Below, one piece after another: positions 35,801-43,792 of a DNA stretch of 64,000 bases (position 1 is the stretch's first letter; every line of letters starts with the position of its first letter). The notes beneath the pieces are model-generated. The model was not told the origin of the DNA. It saw only the letters and a list, made by a program, of their open reading frames with translations, and did not search any database. The position numbers were made by a program, and so were the translations under genes. The stretch is taken from contig JAOTOL010001644.1 of the NCBI GenBank assembly GCA_034440575.1, positions 2,832,501-2,896,500 of the forward strand, written 5' to 3'. The DNA comes from Imbricaverruca yamaguchii. Lineage: Eukaryota; Arthropoda; Thecostraca; Neoverrucidae.

Positions 35801-38800
35801 TGGCCAACGGCAGACGATGGGCCCAACTGGCCTGTGTTACCCCTGCCGACCGACGGCAGACGATGGGCTGAACTGGCCTGTGTTAACCCTGCTGGCCAAC
35901 GGCAGCCGATGGGGCGAACTGGCCTGTGTTACCCCTGCTGGCCAACGGCAGACGATGGGGCGAACTGGCCTGTGTTACCCCTGCCGACCGACGGCAGACG
36001 ATGGGCTGAACTGGCCTGTGTTACCCCTGCTGGCCAACGGCAGACGATGGGCTGAACTGTCCTGTGTTAACCCTGCTGGCCAACGGCAGCCGATGGGGCG
36101 AACTGGCCTGTGTTACCCCTGCTGGCCGACGGCAGACGATGGACCCAACTGGCCTGTGTTACCCCTGCTGACCGGCGAGCTGAGCTGCCCTGCCCTGGCC
36201 TCATCGTGGTTCGTCGTCGCAGCAGCAAAGTTCCACTGTAGTCGGCTGCTGTCGATGATGCATTTGCGCTCCCCGACTACTGCTAATTTCCTGTGCGGAA
36301 CTTCATCACGAGGCTGCCGCCGACACTGGTTCCTTGATTACGCACTCGAGATATTCTAGTGACTTTAGGTTCCATAACTTGCAAGCGCCCACCACCACCA
36401 CTACCACATCCGGACACGGCATTTATTATCTGGTCGGCGCGTGTGGTGAGGGGCGGGAGGTGCTGTTATATCTTACATTTCAATCCCGAAACATGCGAGA
36501 CTCGCCGAACACCAGTGGGTGGTGGGCTACGGCCTTCTCACCGGAGTGTACCATCCCACAGTATATATTTCAATATTGATAGATCACTGTTAAAATAATG
36601 GTTTTTCGTAAGGTGTTATATGTCGAAGCGAGAAATTTCGGTGACATTCGTGATATTCAGTTACTTTTATATGTACTTCAAGCTCAGTGTGGAGTGAACA
36701 TCATACCTTTTTGTATCTTTTTTGTACTTTATCTTTTCGTTTGTTTTGAGAGGTACACAATATTGGGATACACACATTTACGATACGATTAAAATACCTA
36801 TACCATGTCTGGTATTGTACAACAGACCAGATCTTAAAAATCTGGTAGGTAATCCTTAAATCTGGAACTACGCTGCAACATGTTTATGTCAAACGATCCG
36901 CTATGTTGAACGTAAGCATAATACACGAGATACTGACAGAAGCGAGGCATGAACACGTCATAAACACACGCGAAGTACGAAGTCTTTGGGAAACATGCTG
37001 ATTCAGTCTTCAGAAGGTGGTGCATTCCACCACATTTCACCAACAATTTATCATTGCCATAAACTGTTCACTCTCTCACAGTTGAATCGAGCACATGCGG
37101 TGTTCGCAGGCATCTGAAACGACGAACCGATATTTCAGATGATGAACATAATCCTGCAATCGTTTTAGTATTAATATGCTCACGCCTTGCACAGTGCATA
37201 TTAACTTAGGTATTGCTTTCGGGGTGTTGAGTGTTCATTGGTTGAAGCATCCGTGGTCGGCTTTGGCATTTATTGGTAGAATATATTTGACAGCCTCATG
37301 CGATGTTCGTCTGCATTTCGTTTTTTCTTTTCTTCGAATGCGCAATTTGTTTGTTCTGTTTCACTTCGATGCAATATTTTGCCAACGAATGGAGGAATCA
37401 TGCTAAGCCTGCTGTATCACAAATATTCCCACTACTCTACGTGTCGCGTGGTCTTTAATGCTATAGTTTGCCAACGGGTGGATTAATCATGCTAAGCCCA
37501 CTGTATCACAAATATATCAACTGATCGTGCTATCTCTATGAGGGCTGGTACGCTATTCAACGTTAGAGACCACGAAAAAGAATTTATTCTGGGTTGGCTA
37601 TAGCATTTCAGACATATTGAGAAGATATCCGGCCGAAGTTGTACTCAGTTTCGTAAAGTCTTTGGTTTCATTTGGCTTAAGCCCGACTTGATGTGAAAGA
37701 ATGCCGAGGCACCATTGGATTCAGTGGTGCCTAGCCGCCTGGCAGTCCTTTTGTAGCGTAGTTCAGTAGCATATAAACGGAATTGTCACGACGGACGTCG
37801 GAAAACGACAGACAGATGGTACGAAAATAGACAGGGGACAGAGATGTGAGGTGGCTTTTCTGGGAGAAAGGAGGTCGGAGGCAGACTGAAATGGAACACT
37901 AGGGACTGTTTCCTCTCGGGCTGCGCTCGACAGCGGCCGACCACGGCGACCACGACTCTATCCGGCGGTCGGAGCCGTACCGGGGCCACGTGTGGCGTGC
38001 GTCCAGTGCCGTACCGGGGCCACTTCTGGCGTGCGTCCAGTGCCGTACCGGGGCCACTTCTGGCGTGCGTCCAGTGCCGTACCGGGGCCACATCTGGCGT
38101 GCGTCCAGTGCCGTACCGGGGCCACATCTGGCGTGCGTCCAGTGCCGTACCGGGGCCACATCTGGCGTGCGTCCAGTGCCGTACCGGGGCCACGTGTGGC
38201 GTGCGTCCAGTGCCGTACCGGGGCCACATCTGGCGTGCGTCCAGTGCCGTACCGGGGCCACATCTGGCGTGCGTCCAGTGCCGTACCGGGGTCACATCTG
38301 GCGTGCGCGCCGACGTACCACCGTCGGCCCGCTGGTGGGTGCGTCCAGTGAGCCGGGTGCGTCCAGTGGTTCAGTCCGGCTCGACTCGGTAATGGCGGCG
38401 TGTGACAGGCGGCCGGCGCGACTCGGCTCGGCTCGGCTCGTTAGCCGATTAGGTTTGCCCGGGGCCGGCCGGCAAATGTCGCCGCCCGCCACGACCAACT
38501 CGATTTAGAGGGCCGGCCGCTCTGTGCCGCACCGCAGGGCCAGTTGCAGTGCCGTCCCGTCAGGAGTTATAGACTAACACTATTCGCAAAATAAGGTGGA
38601 ATACACCACTTGCTGAACACTGAATCGACATCCATCCCAAGGAAGTATCGACATCGTGCTTCTTGGTGCCGGTGAAGTCTTCCTGCCTCGTTTCTAACTG
38701 TATCTTATGTCCAAGTATCATTCTTATGCTCACCGTAACAGATCCGGATCATGGTAACCAACATCCCTCGACGCAATTGCAGGTGAAGGGGATTACATAT

Positions 38801-41800
38801 GCTATGATATGCTATATAGTACCAGTTTATAGCATAGGTGTTTATATCGTTATCGTCTACATCGGTATCCCCAAATTAGGTACCTTTCAAAACACGCAAA
38901 ACAGGATGCACGCAATTGTCTGAAAACCGGGTTTCCAGGACATTAGCGTTACTTCCATGCCGATTTCGACATCCTGCTGCACTCGTTTCGATATCCCACG
39001 CCTAATGAGAAATAATTAGTTTAACACTGCTCGTCAGGGCCGTGTCGGGGTGTCTGTGCGGGCTGTACCGCCGGGAGGCCAGTGCGGGGGTACCGTGCCA
39101 GCGGCCGACACTCGCCTGGGAGCGGTGCTGATGGGCGCACGGCAGTGGCCCGGTACCGGTGGGCGCCGCGGGCACTCACGCCTTGTCACTCTTCCCGTGG
39201 ACATTGGCGGCTCGATGATGTGGCGGCATGCACCTGTTACAAGTGACAAGACCGGTCGAAATCTTCTGGTTGAGCCGGATGAGATGTTCAAAGTGTCCGT
39301 CCTGGGGTGACCTTTCACAAGGCGAACTCAAGCTGGGCCTTTTAAATATGAGTGGAACCATGTGCCTTGTCAGGTTAGGTGTAATTTTTTTTTTCTTCAG
39401 TGTTTGCTCGGCTTTTGTGATATCAGGAAGTGGTCCTGAGCGTACGTGAAAGCCCACAATAGGCTCTGCTCTCCAGGCTCTGCCGTATTACATGATTAGT
39501 CGTGAATTGGATTCCAGGGTCTTTGAATGTGTCAATAGTTGGCTTGTAGCCAGCACAGTTGCCCAATAGCTGTCGTATTGGCGCCTGACGAGGTGCCTTG
39601 TCCGCTTAGCGGGCATCCCTGCGGGCGTGGTGCCGGTCGGCTGCCGAGCTGAGTCAGCGCTCGTGGCGGCGACAAGCCACGCAGCTCTGTCGAGGAGTGA
39701 CCGCCGTACGTGTGTTGCCATCGGTGGCCCCCGGGAGACGGCCGCCGGCGACCGGGGTGCCGCGGCGGGCCGTGCAGCCGACACTGTGCAGTGTTGGCGG
39801 CCGGCCCGACACGACTTCCGCTGACGGCTGGGTCCGGCTCCTGGCCTGGTCCTGCCGAGCCTGTGGCAGGCTGGCCGGGCACTCACAGGGTGCGGCCGTG
39901 GCGCCAGGTGGCGATCACGTCCGACAGAGTTGGCTGGTTTGCCTGCTGCCTTGTTTACCAGCGCGGCTCCGGTGACTATGCGAGTTCCGTGCCGAACGCA
40001 GCGTCCGGTGAAGGCGGGGCGAAGGCGAGCGAGATGCGTGCAGTGGTGGTGAGCTGCGGTTAGGACTAGGAGTGATCGTGGCCGCGGGGCGGCAGCCGAG
40101 CTGCGGTCTGGACTGTGGTCGGGACTCGGGACAGGAGTGTTGTGGTTGCCGAGCTGTGGTCGGGACTGGGGAGTGTTGTGGCTGCCGGGCTGTGGTCGGG
40201 ACTGGAGAGTGTTGTGGCTGCCGTGCTGCGGTCGGGACTGGGGAGTGTTGTGGCTGCCGAGCTGTGGTCGGGACTGGGGAGTGTTGTGGCTGCCGTGCTG
40301 CGGTCGGGACTGGGGAGTGTTGTGGCTGCCGAGCTGTGGTCGGGACTGGGGAGTGTTGTGGCTGACGGGCTGTGGTCGAGACTGGGGAGTGTTGTGGCTG
40401 CCGGGCTGTGGTCGGGACTGGGGAGTGTTGTGGCTGCCGAGCTGTGGTCGGGACTGGGGAGTGTTGTGGCTGCCGGGCTGTGGTCGGGACTGGGGAGTGT
40501 TGTGGCTGCCGGGCTGTGGTCGGGACTGGGGAGTGTTGTGGCTGCCGAGCTGTGGTCTGGACTGGGGAGTGTTGTGGCTGCCGTGCTGCGGTCGGGACTG
40601 GGGAGTGTTGTGACTGCCGAACTGTGGTCGGGACTGGGGAGTGTTGTGGCTGCCGGGCTGTGGTCGGGACTGGGGAGTGTTGTGGCTGCCCAGCTGTGAT
40701 CGGGACTGGAGTGTTGTGGCTGCCGGGCTGTGATCCGGACTGGAGTGTTGTGGCTACCGAGCTGTGGTCTGGACTGGGGAGTGTTGTGGCTGCCCAGCTG
40801 TGGTCTGGACTGGGGAGTGTTGTGGCCGCCCGGCGGCCCGAAATAATTTTCCGATTCGCCGACCCCGATTCCGATCCGATTTCCGATTGACCGGTTTCAA
40901 ATAAGTGATTTGTAGCGATATCGACCTCGGATGTCCAACCCGTCGTAAGTAATGCGTCTACAGTCCCCGAATTTATCAGCCCGGCGTAAACATCTATATT
41001 GTTTAGCGTCGCACTCGGTGGACACGATTATGTTTACGACCCCACCTTCCCACTTCAATTGCGTGTTATTCCTCAATCAAAACCTCACTTCATTGTTGCT
41101 GTTGGACCGCTTCTGTCATGGTGTCCTACTACATTCTACTACTTACCACAGTTTGACTATTATTTGGCCAATCTCTTGACGCGGCGCGAATAGCCCTCAT
41201 CGCGCGATAGCGATGTCTAAGTCGTCTATGCAGTTAGACGTTAGGTCCTCCTTCCGCGCTGCGACAAGTTCGCGACATGCCGAAGCAGTGGCCAACTGGC
41301 GCCAATATCGGCTTCTGCTTCCACAGCTCCGGTCTTGTCGCCGGCTGCAGCGATTGCTCTGCCGGTCACCGATACTGACGTCTCGCCTGCAGCTGTGGTC
41401 TGTTGCAGCAGTATTTCCTGTCGGGCCCGCCGCCCCAGACGCTGACGTCTGGCCTGTGGTCTGTTGCAGCAATACTTCCTGCCTGGCCTGCCGCCCCAGA
41501 TGCTGACGGCCGGCGCGTTCGCGCCCGGCCAGCTGCTGCCTCCGGTGTCAGCGGCAGCCGGCTTTGGACCGGCGCAGCTGCTTCCAGCCGTGTCTGCAGC
41601 GGCCGGCTTTGGACCGGCGCAGCTGCTTCCGGCCGTGTCTGCGGCGGCCGGGTTCGCGCCCGGACAGCTGATGCCGGCCGCCTCCATGGCCGGCGGCGCG
41701 CTGATGAGCTACGCGCCGCAGACGGTGTCGCTGCTGCCGCCGCCGCCGCTGGCCGCCGCCGACCCGGTGACGCAGGTCAGCGACGAACTGCAGAACACCA

Positions 41801-42207
41801 TCTCGTCACTGATGAACAAGGCGCAGGGCCTGCACCAAATCCTAGCGCTGGTCAACGGCCAGAAGGGTGCGGCAGCGGCGCCGGCGACCGCCGCCGCCGC
41901 TGCCGCCGCGGCGGCTGCGGCCGCGCTGCCTCCCACATCAGACGACCAGAGCCAGTACGTGAGCTCGCTGCTGTCGGCGCTGCAGTCGGCGCAGTCGAAG
42001 GTGGCGGCGGCGCCGGGCGCGGCCGCGTTCCCAGTGCCGAGTCGGCTGGGCGGCGGCTCGCCCGTCACGCCGCAGGGCCAGAAGCGCAAGTACCACCACC
42101 TGCTGCCGTCGCCGGAGCCGTCCCCAGAGACGGAATTCGTCGGCCAACACTCACAGGGTCTGGGCGGCCACTACGCTGAGACGTACCTTAAGAGGAAGCG
42201 CTACTAG
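23342..42207 (+). CDS. raver: raver-type ribonucleoprotein PTB-binding protein (gene span, 5 exons, N-terminus missing)
   Basis: Spliced exons 23342-23636, 28393-28531, 29247-29355, 33950-34507 and 41470-42207 give 1839 nt, 612 residues plus TAG. Order: second half of RRM1, RRM2 (RNP2 [11 protein letters not shown]1 KGYGFVMY), RRM3 (RNP2 CLHVANLP), a glutamine- and proline-rich linker, an Ala/Gly/Pro-rich region with a 15-residue repeat, and a C-terminus reading [19 protein letters not shown]. Three tandem RRMs and this tail are the signature of RAVER1/RAVER2, nuclear/cytoplasmic proteins that bind PTB and act as splicing co-regulators; that function is family knowledge. Exon phases (1, 2, 0, 0) all match. 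The exon with the first strand and helix of RRM1 was not found upstream. No AATAAA was seen between the stop and 43.6 kb. The last residues resemble RAVER2 more than RAVER1, but an invertebrate probably has a single orthologue. Confidence 0.9.
23610..23760 (+). repeat. 33-bp tandem copies of the raver exon A donor
   Basis: The string gagaccaccg|gtgagt-like recurs with exon-side ends at 23636, 23669, 23702 and 23735, spacing exactly 33 bp (11 codons). All four retain GTGAGT. Confidence 0.95.
24309..24367 (+). mobile_element. ultra-short retroposon (about 59 bp) next to the LINE 3' end
   Basis: Contains atggacgctaaatgatc and gaagcgccattaaactcata, ends ctaacaa. The 8-bp string atgttcat stands on both sides (24301-24308 and 24368-24375). 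Confidence 0.55.
24376..26165 (-). mobile_element. decayed CR1/Jockey-like non-LTR retrotransposon (3' part of reverse transcriptase ORF)
   Basis: On the - strand three open segments in different frames (26112-25369, 25412-25206, 25197-24799) carry the non-LTR reverse transcriptase order: NKAAGPDEI, the PIFKKG and NHRPVSLTS blocks, GRSC, a degraded [24 protein letters not shown], and LADD where the catalytic Y/FADD is expected. A CR1-like end ([19 protein letters not shown]) follows. Frameshifts between segments and the changed box show it is dead. The 5' part is missing. The 3' end carries a short tail of repeated TTATGTCT-type octamers, as in CR1 elements. It lies in the raver intron after exon A. 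Confidence 0.85.
26795..26915. repeat. heptamer-type array (ccacgag / ccacgaa / ccaaaaa)
   Basis: Run of gaaccac and gagccac heptamers. Simple repeat in the raver intron before exon B. Confidence 0.85.
27365..27540. repeat. diverged minisatellite, about 25-26 bp unit
   Basis: Units contain gtgacgcagtcacacggagg with variants gtgacgtagtcgcacgg. Confidence 0.7.
28150..28275. repeat. short tandem array of gggtcacggcggtcac units
   Basis: Units such as cacagccgggtcacggcggt and cacacccgaccgggtcacgg alternate. Ends about 50 bp before the first acceptor copy of raver exon B. Confidence 0.75.
28327..28392 (+). repeat. upstream degenerate copy of the raver exon B acceptor and RNP1 start
   Basis: cttcctcag|CGGCCAGCAAGGCGTACGG mirrors the true exon start 66 bp further on. 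The copy would encode KAYGFVMH in place of KGYGFVMY, losing the RNP1 glycine and last aromatic. It is open and in frame into exon B. Confidence 0.9.
28393..28531 (+). CDS. raver: raver exon B: RRM2 RNP1 exon
   Basis: Acceptor tgcctcccccag|CG; phase 1 in, phase 2 out. The peptide reads [16 protein letters not shown], then [11 protein letters not shown] and IICDWVDP, which is the RNP1 strand, helix 2 and strand 4 of the second raver RRM. Splicing to exon A gives [12 protein letters not shown], close to the vertebrate raver layout. Donor ATCAG|GTCAGC at 28532. A degenerate copy of the acceptor and first codons lies 66 bp upstream (28327), in frame and open, so a 22-codon longer exon is possible. 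The donor is repeated eight more times downstream every 43 bp. Confidence 0.88.
28490..28892 (+). repeat. 43-bp minisatellite made of the raver exon B 3' end and donor, 9 donors
   Basis: atcag|gtcagctg (one copy gtcatctg) has exon-side ends at 28531, 28574, 28617, 28660, 28703, 28746, 28789, 28832 and 28875, a strict 43-bp ladder. Each unit includes cgacccacaccaccatcag, the last bases of the exon. Confidence 0.97.
29247..29355 (+). CDS. raver: raver exon C: RRM3 RNP2 exon
   Basis: Acceptor ctctgtggttttcag|A completes an Arg codon with exon B (phase 2), then [18 protein letters not shown] and [12 protein letters not shown]. The block LHSKCL.V..LP..Y and the ending YCQ are highly characteristic of the raver RRM3 start. 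Donor CAA|GTAAGT at 29356, phase 0. Neither junction of this exon carries tandem copies. Confidence 0.9.
29858..29903. repeat. (TG)n(GC)n tract
   Basis: About 23 bp of alternating TG followed by about 23 bp of alternating GC, an uninterrupted purine-pyrimidine alternation able to adopt Z-DNA. Confidence 0.9.
29966..30022 (+). mobile_element. ultra-short retroposon, probable copy without clear duplication
   Basis: Contains atgggcgctaaatgacc and gatgcgtcccaaaactcaac. Same 5' start as the other copies; the 3' tail is altered (ccggccaacg). Confidence 0.45.
31200..31640. repeat. minisatellite, 30-bp unit, about 14 copies
   Basis: Unit tgtcggacgtgtggcgccac then agccgcgggc; two unit types (ggcgcc and ggagcc). 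30 bp is a multiple of three, so all frames that lack a stop in one unit stay open. Confidence 0.95.
32330..32500. repeat. minisatellite, about 45-bp unit, 3-4 copies
   Basis: Units contain accgatgtacctgaccatta and ccaggtcaacacc. Confidence 0.85.
32501..33949 (+). other. end of the raver intron before exon D
   Basis: Contains a short 10-bp ccgctcaggt array near 32740-32780 and unique sequence; no further exon recognised. Confidence 0.4.
33950..34507 (+). CDS. raver: raver exon D: RRM3 second half and proline-rich linker
   Basis: Acceptor gtgtcgttccag|ATC, phase 0. The first 60 residues complete RRM3: DWGLVEF stands at the RNP1 strand, [16 protein letters not shown] is strand 4 and the conserved raver exit. 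Then [20 protein letters not shown] and a Gln-rich helix-forming stretch, followed by two poly-proline runs. [11 protein letters not shown] vaguely resembles the S/G-I/L-LGxxP PTB-interaction motif of vertebrate ravers but does not match it strictly. Donor CCG|GTACGT at 34508, phase 0. The CCG/GCC runs make this a likely place for length polymorphism. Confidence 0.88.
35683..36175. repeat. minisatellite, 46-bp unit, about 10.7 copies, with 4-unit higher-order repeat
   Basis: Unit core gaactggcctgtgttacccc; starts at 35701, 35747 and 35793 give 46 bp. The variant tgttaaccct occurs at 35881 and 36065, exactly 184 bp (4 units) apart. Confidence 0.95.
37972..38310. repeat. minisatellite, 34-bp unit, about 10 copies
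   Basis: Unit gtgcgtccagtgccgtaccg then gggccacatctggc. Highly homogeneous. Confidence 0.95.
38564..39029. mobile_element. hAT-like MITE, copy B
   Basis: Shares the family's internal landmarks (the gtggaataca..accactt block near the start, atcgacatc..ccaaggaagtat, the tcgacatcctgct and acgcctaatgag end). It ends tttaacactg, the exact inverse of the cagtgttaaa start seen in copy D. Flanks cccgtcag and ctcgtcag match at 7 of 8 positions. No coding capacity. Confidence 0.6.
40110..40835. repeat. minisatellite, 36-bp unit, about 20 copies
   Basis: Unit gggagtgttgtggctgccgg then gctgtggtcgggactg. 36 bp is 12 codons, which explains the long open frames on the + strand. In the last raver intron. 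Confidence 0.95.
41365..41530 (+). repeat. 61-bp duplication of the raver exon E acceptor and exon start
   Basis: tgtggtctgttgcag is found just before 41409 and just before 41470, each followed by ca-ta-ttcctg and the cgccccaga block. A partial third copy (ctgacgtctcgcctgcagct) lies upstream of the first. 61 bp is not a multiple of three. Confidence 0.9.
41470..42207 (+). CDS. raver: raver exon E: last coding exon
   Basis: Acceptor tgtggtctgttgcag|CAA, phase 0. The exon encodes [15 protein letters not shown], then about 3.5 copies of a 15-residue repeat ([19 protein letters not shown]), a poly-alanine run, a basic patch GQKRKYHH and the conserved end [19 protein letters not shown], stop TAG 42205-42207. 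Only this frame contains the conserved tail. An identical acceptor motif 61 bp upstream (exon would start at 41409) leads into a different frame that stays open to 42179 and would replace the tail. Confidence 0.9.
   Translation, partial: QYFLPGLPPQMLTAGAFAPGQLLPPVSAAAGFGPAQLLPAVSAAAGFGPAQLLPAVSAAAGFAPGQLMPAASMAGGALMSYAPQTVSLLPPPPLAAADPVTQVSDELQNTISSLMNKAQGLHQILALVNGQKGAAAAPATAAAAAAAAAAAALPPTSDDQSQYVSSLLSALQSAQSKVAAAPGAAAFPVPSRLGGGSPVTPQGQKRKYHHLLPSPEPSPETEFVGQHSQGLGGHYAETYLKRKRY
41525..41690 (+). repeat. coding 45-bp minisatellite in raver exon E
   Basis: About 3.5 units of 45 bp encode [19 protein letters not shown] 15-residue repeats, keeping frame. Confidence 0.9.
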
Positions 42208-43595
42208 CGGCGCCGGCCGGCGCCCGCTGTCGCAATGTCCGCACGCCCTTCGTGTTCAGCTGTCCGTCTGTTGTTGGTGGCGCACGACCTGTGCCGGGCG
42301 CCAGTGTGGGGCGAGGTGCGCCCGTACAACTCATGTGTTCGTCTGTCGAGGATCGCCGGGGCCCTGTTCGTATGTCGACGGCTCCTCCCCGGGTCTGTCG
42401 TCCCGTGGGGGACGGGGTTCGGCCAGTATCGTATGTTAGTGGGTGATGCGCCATCTCGTGGTGGCGGTCGCTCCATGTGACCTTCGTTTCTGTTGCGACA
42501 TGTGAGAAGTAGGTTTTCACGATGCCAGTGTTTCCATCAGTAGGTTTGCCGCGGCAACACTAATCCAGGCGAGTCTCTGATCACGTGGCGCAGTAAGTAT
42601 GCCAAGTGGATCGCACCACACGTTTTTGTTTGGTCGTAAGATCGTGGGTTCGAATCCCACCGCCGGCGGGTCCGTCGAGCCCACCCGCAACCAAACAAAT
42701 GTCTACCTACATACCCCACGTTTTTGTTAAATTGTCTCTGTACTCTACGCTTCCATTCTGTATATACGTCTCATTTTACTGTATATGAACGGTACCTCGA
42801 GCAGCTATTACCAGTTTTGCTGGCTTCTCCGTTGTGCTATGACCCTTTCTGTGTACATATTGTGCATTATGTAGCCCTGGGGCATTTTATCTGGCTGCTG
42901 GTTTGTTTTAACTTTTAAACGTCTTGTTTGACGCTAGCTTGTTGACACGGTGTATGTGCATGATCTCATCGTTAGGTGGGGGTGAAATTTGTTGCAGGGC
43001 ATTTTTGTTGGCAGAGCGCGCGTGCGGCCTAGCCCGGCCGAGCCGACGGGCAGCGCGCCGCTCATCAGAGGACCAATCTCCGTGTGTCGTGTGCTGTCGC
43101 GTCACGCTGCTGTGAATTCTGCTTCCGGTGTGCGAACAGCGCACGTGGGCTCCCGCCGACCGATGATCAAACGCCGACTTCATATACGGAGAGCCCGGTT
43201 GGCACGTGCTGGCGCGACTGACGAGAGCGAGTTCTTGTGCCGTTTTACCGGCCCGCAGTTTTTTACCGATAAATTGGCGGGTTGGCGGCGGCCGGCCGCC
43301 CGCCAGCTCCAGCTGTACATATGTTGCCGTCCACAGATCGTCGCGCGCCGGCGGAGCCACGCCCACCGGCCAGATGGCAGCGTGCGCGCCAACTGTGCCG
43401 GCGTGCCAATATATCGATACACATACTCAGACCCTGCTGCCGCCTCTCTCTCTCTCTCTGCTGTCTACGCGCCCGACCTGGATGGCTGGGGGTGCGAGTG
43501 CGTCCTCCCGGTCGCCCAGCTCCCCTGCCTGAGTCGCCCGGCTCCTCTGTATGAGGCTCTCGGCTCCCTTCAGAAACAGCAGCTCGCCGGTCAGT
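42208..43595. other. convergent intergenic region between raver and wdr4
   Basis: Must hold the raver 3' UTR. It contains the truncated SINE at 42631 and a CT run near 43445. A 245-codon + strand frame (42989-43726) is antisense to wdr4 exon 8 and is taken as a chance frame. Confidence 0.5.
42631..42716 (+). mobile_element. 5'-truncated tRNA-derived SINE with 12-bp target duplication
   Basis: Keeps the T arm with B box (gtgggttcgaatcccacc) and a tail ending ctacctacatacccc. Flanked by cacgtttttgtt at 42619-42630 and 42717-42728. The A-box half of the tRNA is missing, so it is not a tRNA gene. Confidence 0.65.
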
Positions 43596-43600
43596 TTATT
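43595..43600 (-). promoter_or_regulatory. AATAAA polyadenylation signal overlapping the wdr4 stop codon
   Basis: The - strand reads GAATAAACTG, so the hexamer AATAAA contains the stop TAA. Cleavage 10-30 bases further would put the mRNA end near 43565-43585 and leave almost no 3' UTR. I see no other AATAAA close by; actual use is inferred. Confidence 0.5.
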
Positions 43601-43792
43601 CTGGCGACGTCCTCAGCTTTTTGGCCAAATGCTCTTCCGCCAGTACTGGCTTTTCGTTCGCATCGCCGGCCGCAGTTTCTTCCGCATCCTTTTTCTGGCC
43701 GTCGAGTCTGTCTTGCTTTCTGCTGAGGTAGCCGGAGACATTGTCGAACCATTGCTTGAACAGCCAGTCGACCGCTTCTAGCTCGAACGACC
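43596..43792 (-). CDS. wdr4: wdr4 exon 8: C-terminal exon
   Basis: Acceptor gcctcgcttgcag|GG, phase 1 in. Peptide SFELEAVDWLFKQWFDNVSG, then YLSRKQDRLDGQKKDAEE, ending KKLRTSPE and stop TAA (43598-43596). The L.K..FDNV..YL..K..R block is the conserved WDR4 C-terminal helix with its lysine-rich tail. The stop codon is embedded in an AATAAA hexamer. Confidence 0.93.

Larger units (their letters stand above)
34508..40109 (+). other. last raver intron, unique parts
   Basis: Apart from the 46-bp and 34-bp minisatellites and MITE copy B, this is unique AT-rich DNA (34770-35600, 36200-37950) and GC-rich DNA (39030-40100). The open frames here lack recognisable domains. Confidence 0.4.

Noticed and set aside
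42989..43726. 245-codon + strand frame after raver
   Set aside because: It is antisense to wdr4 exon 8, whose conserved peptide shows that the - strand is the coding one.
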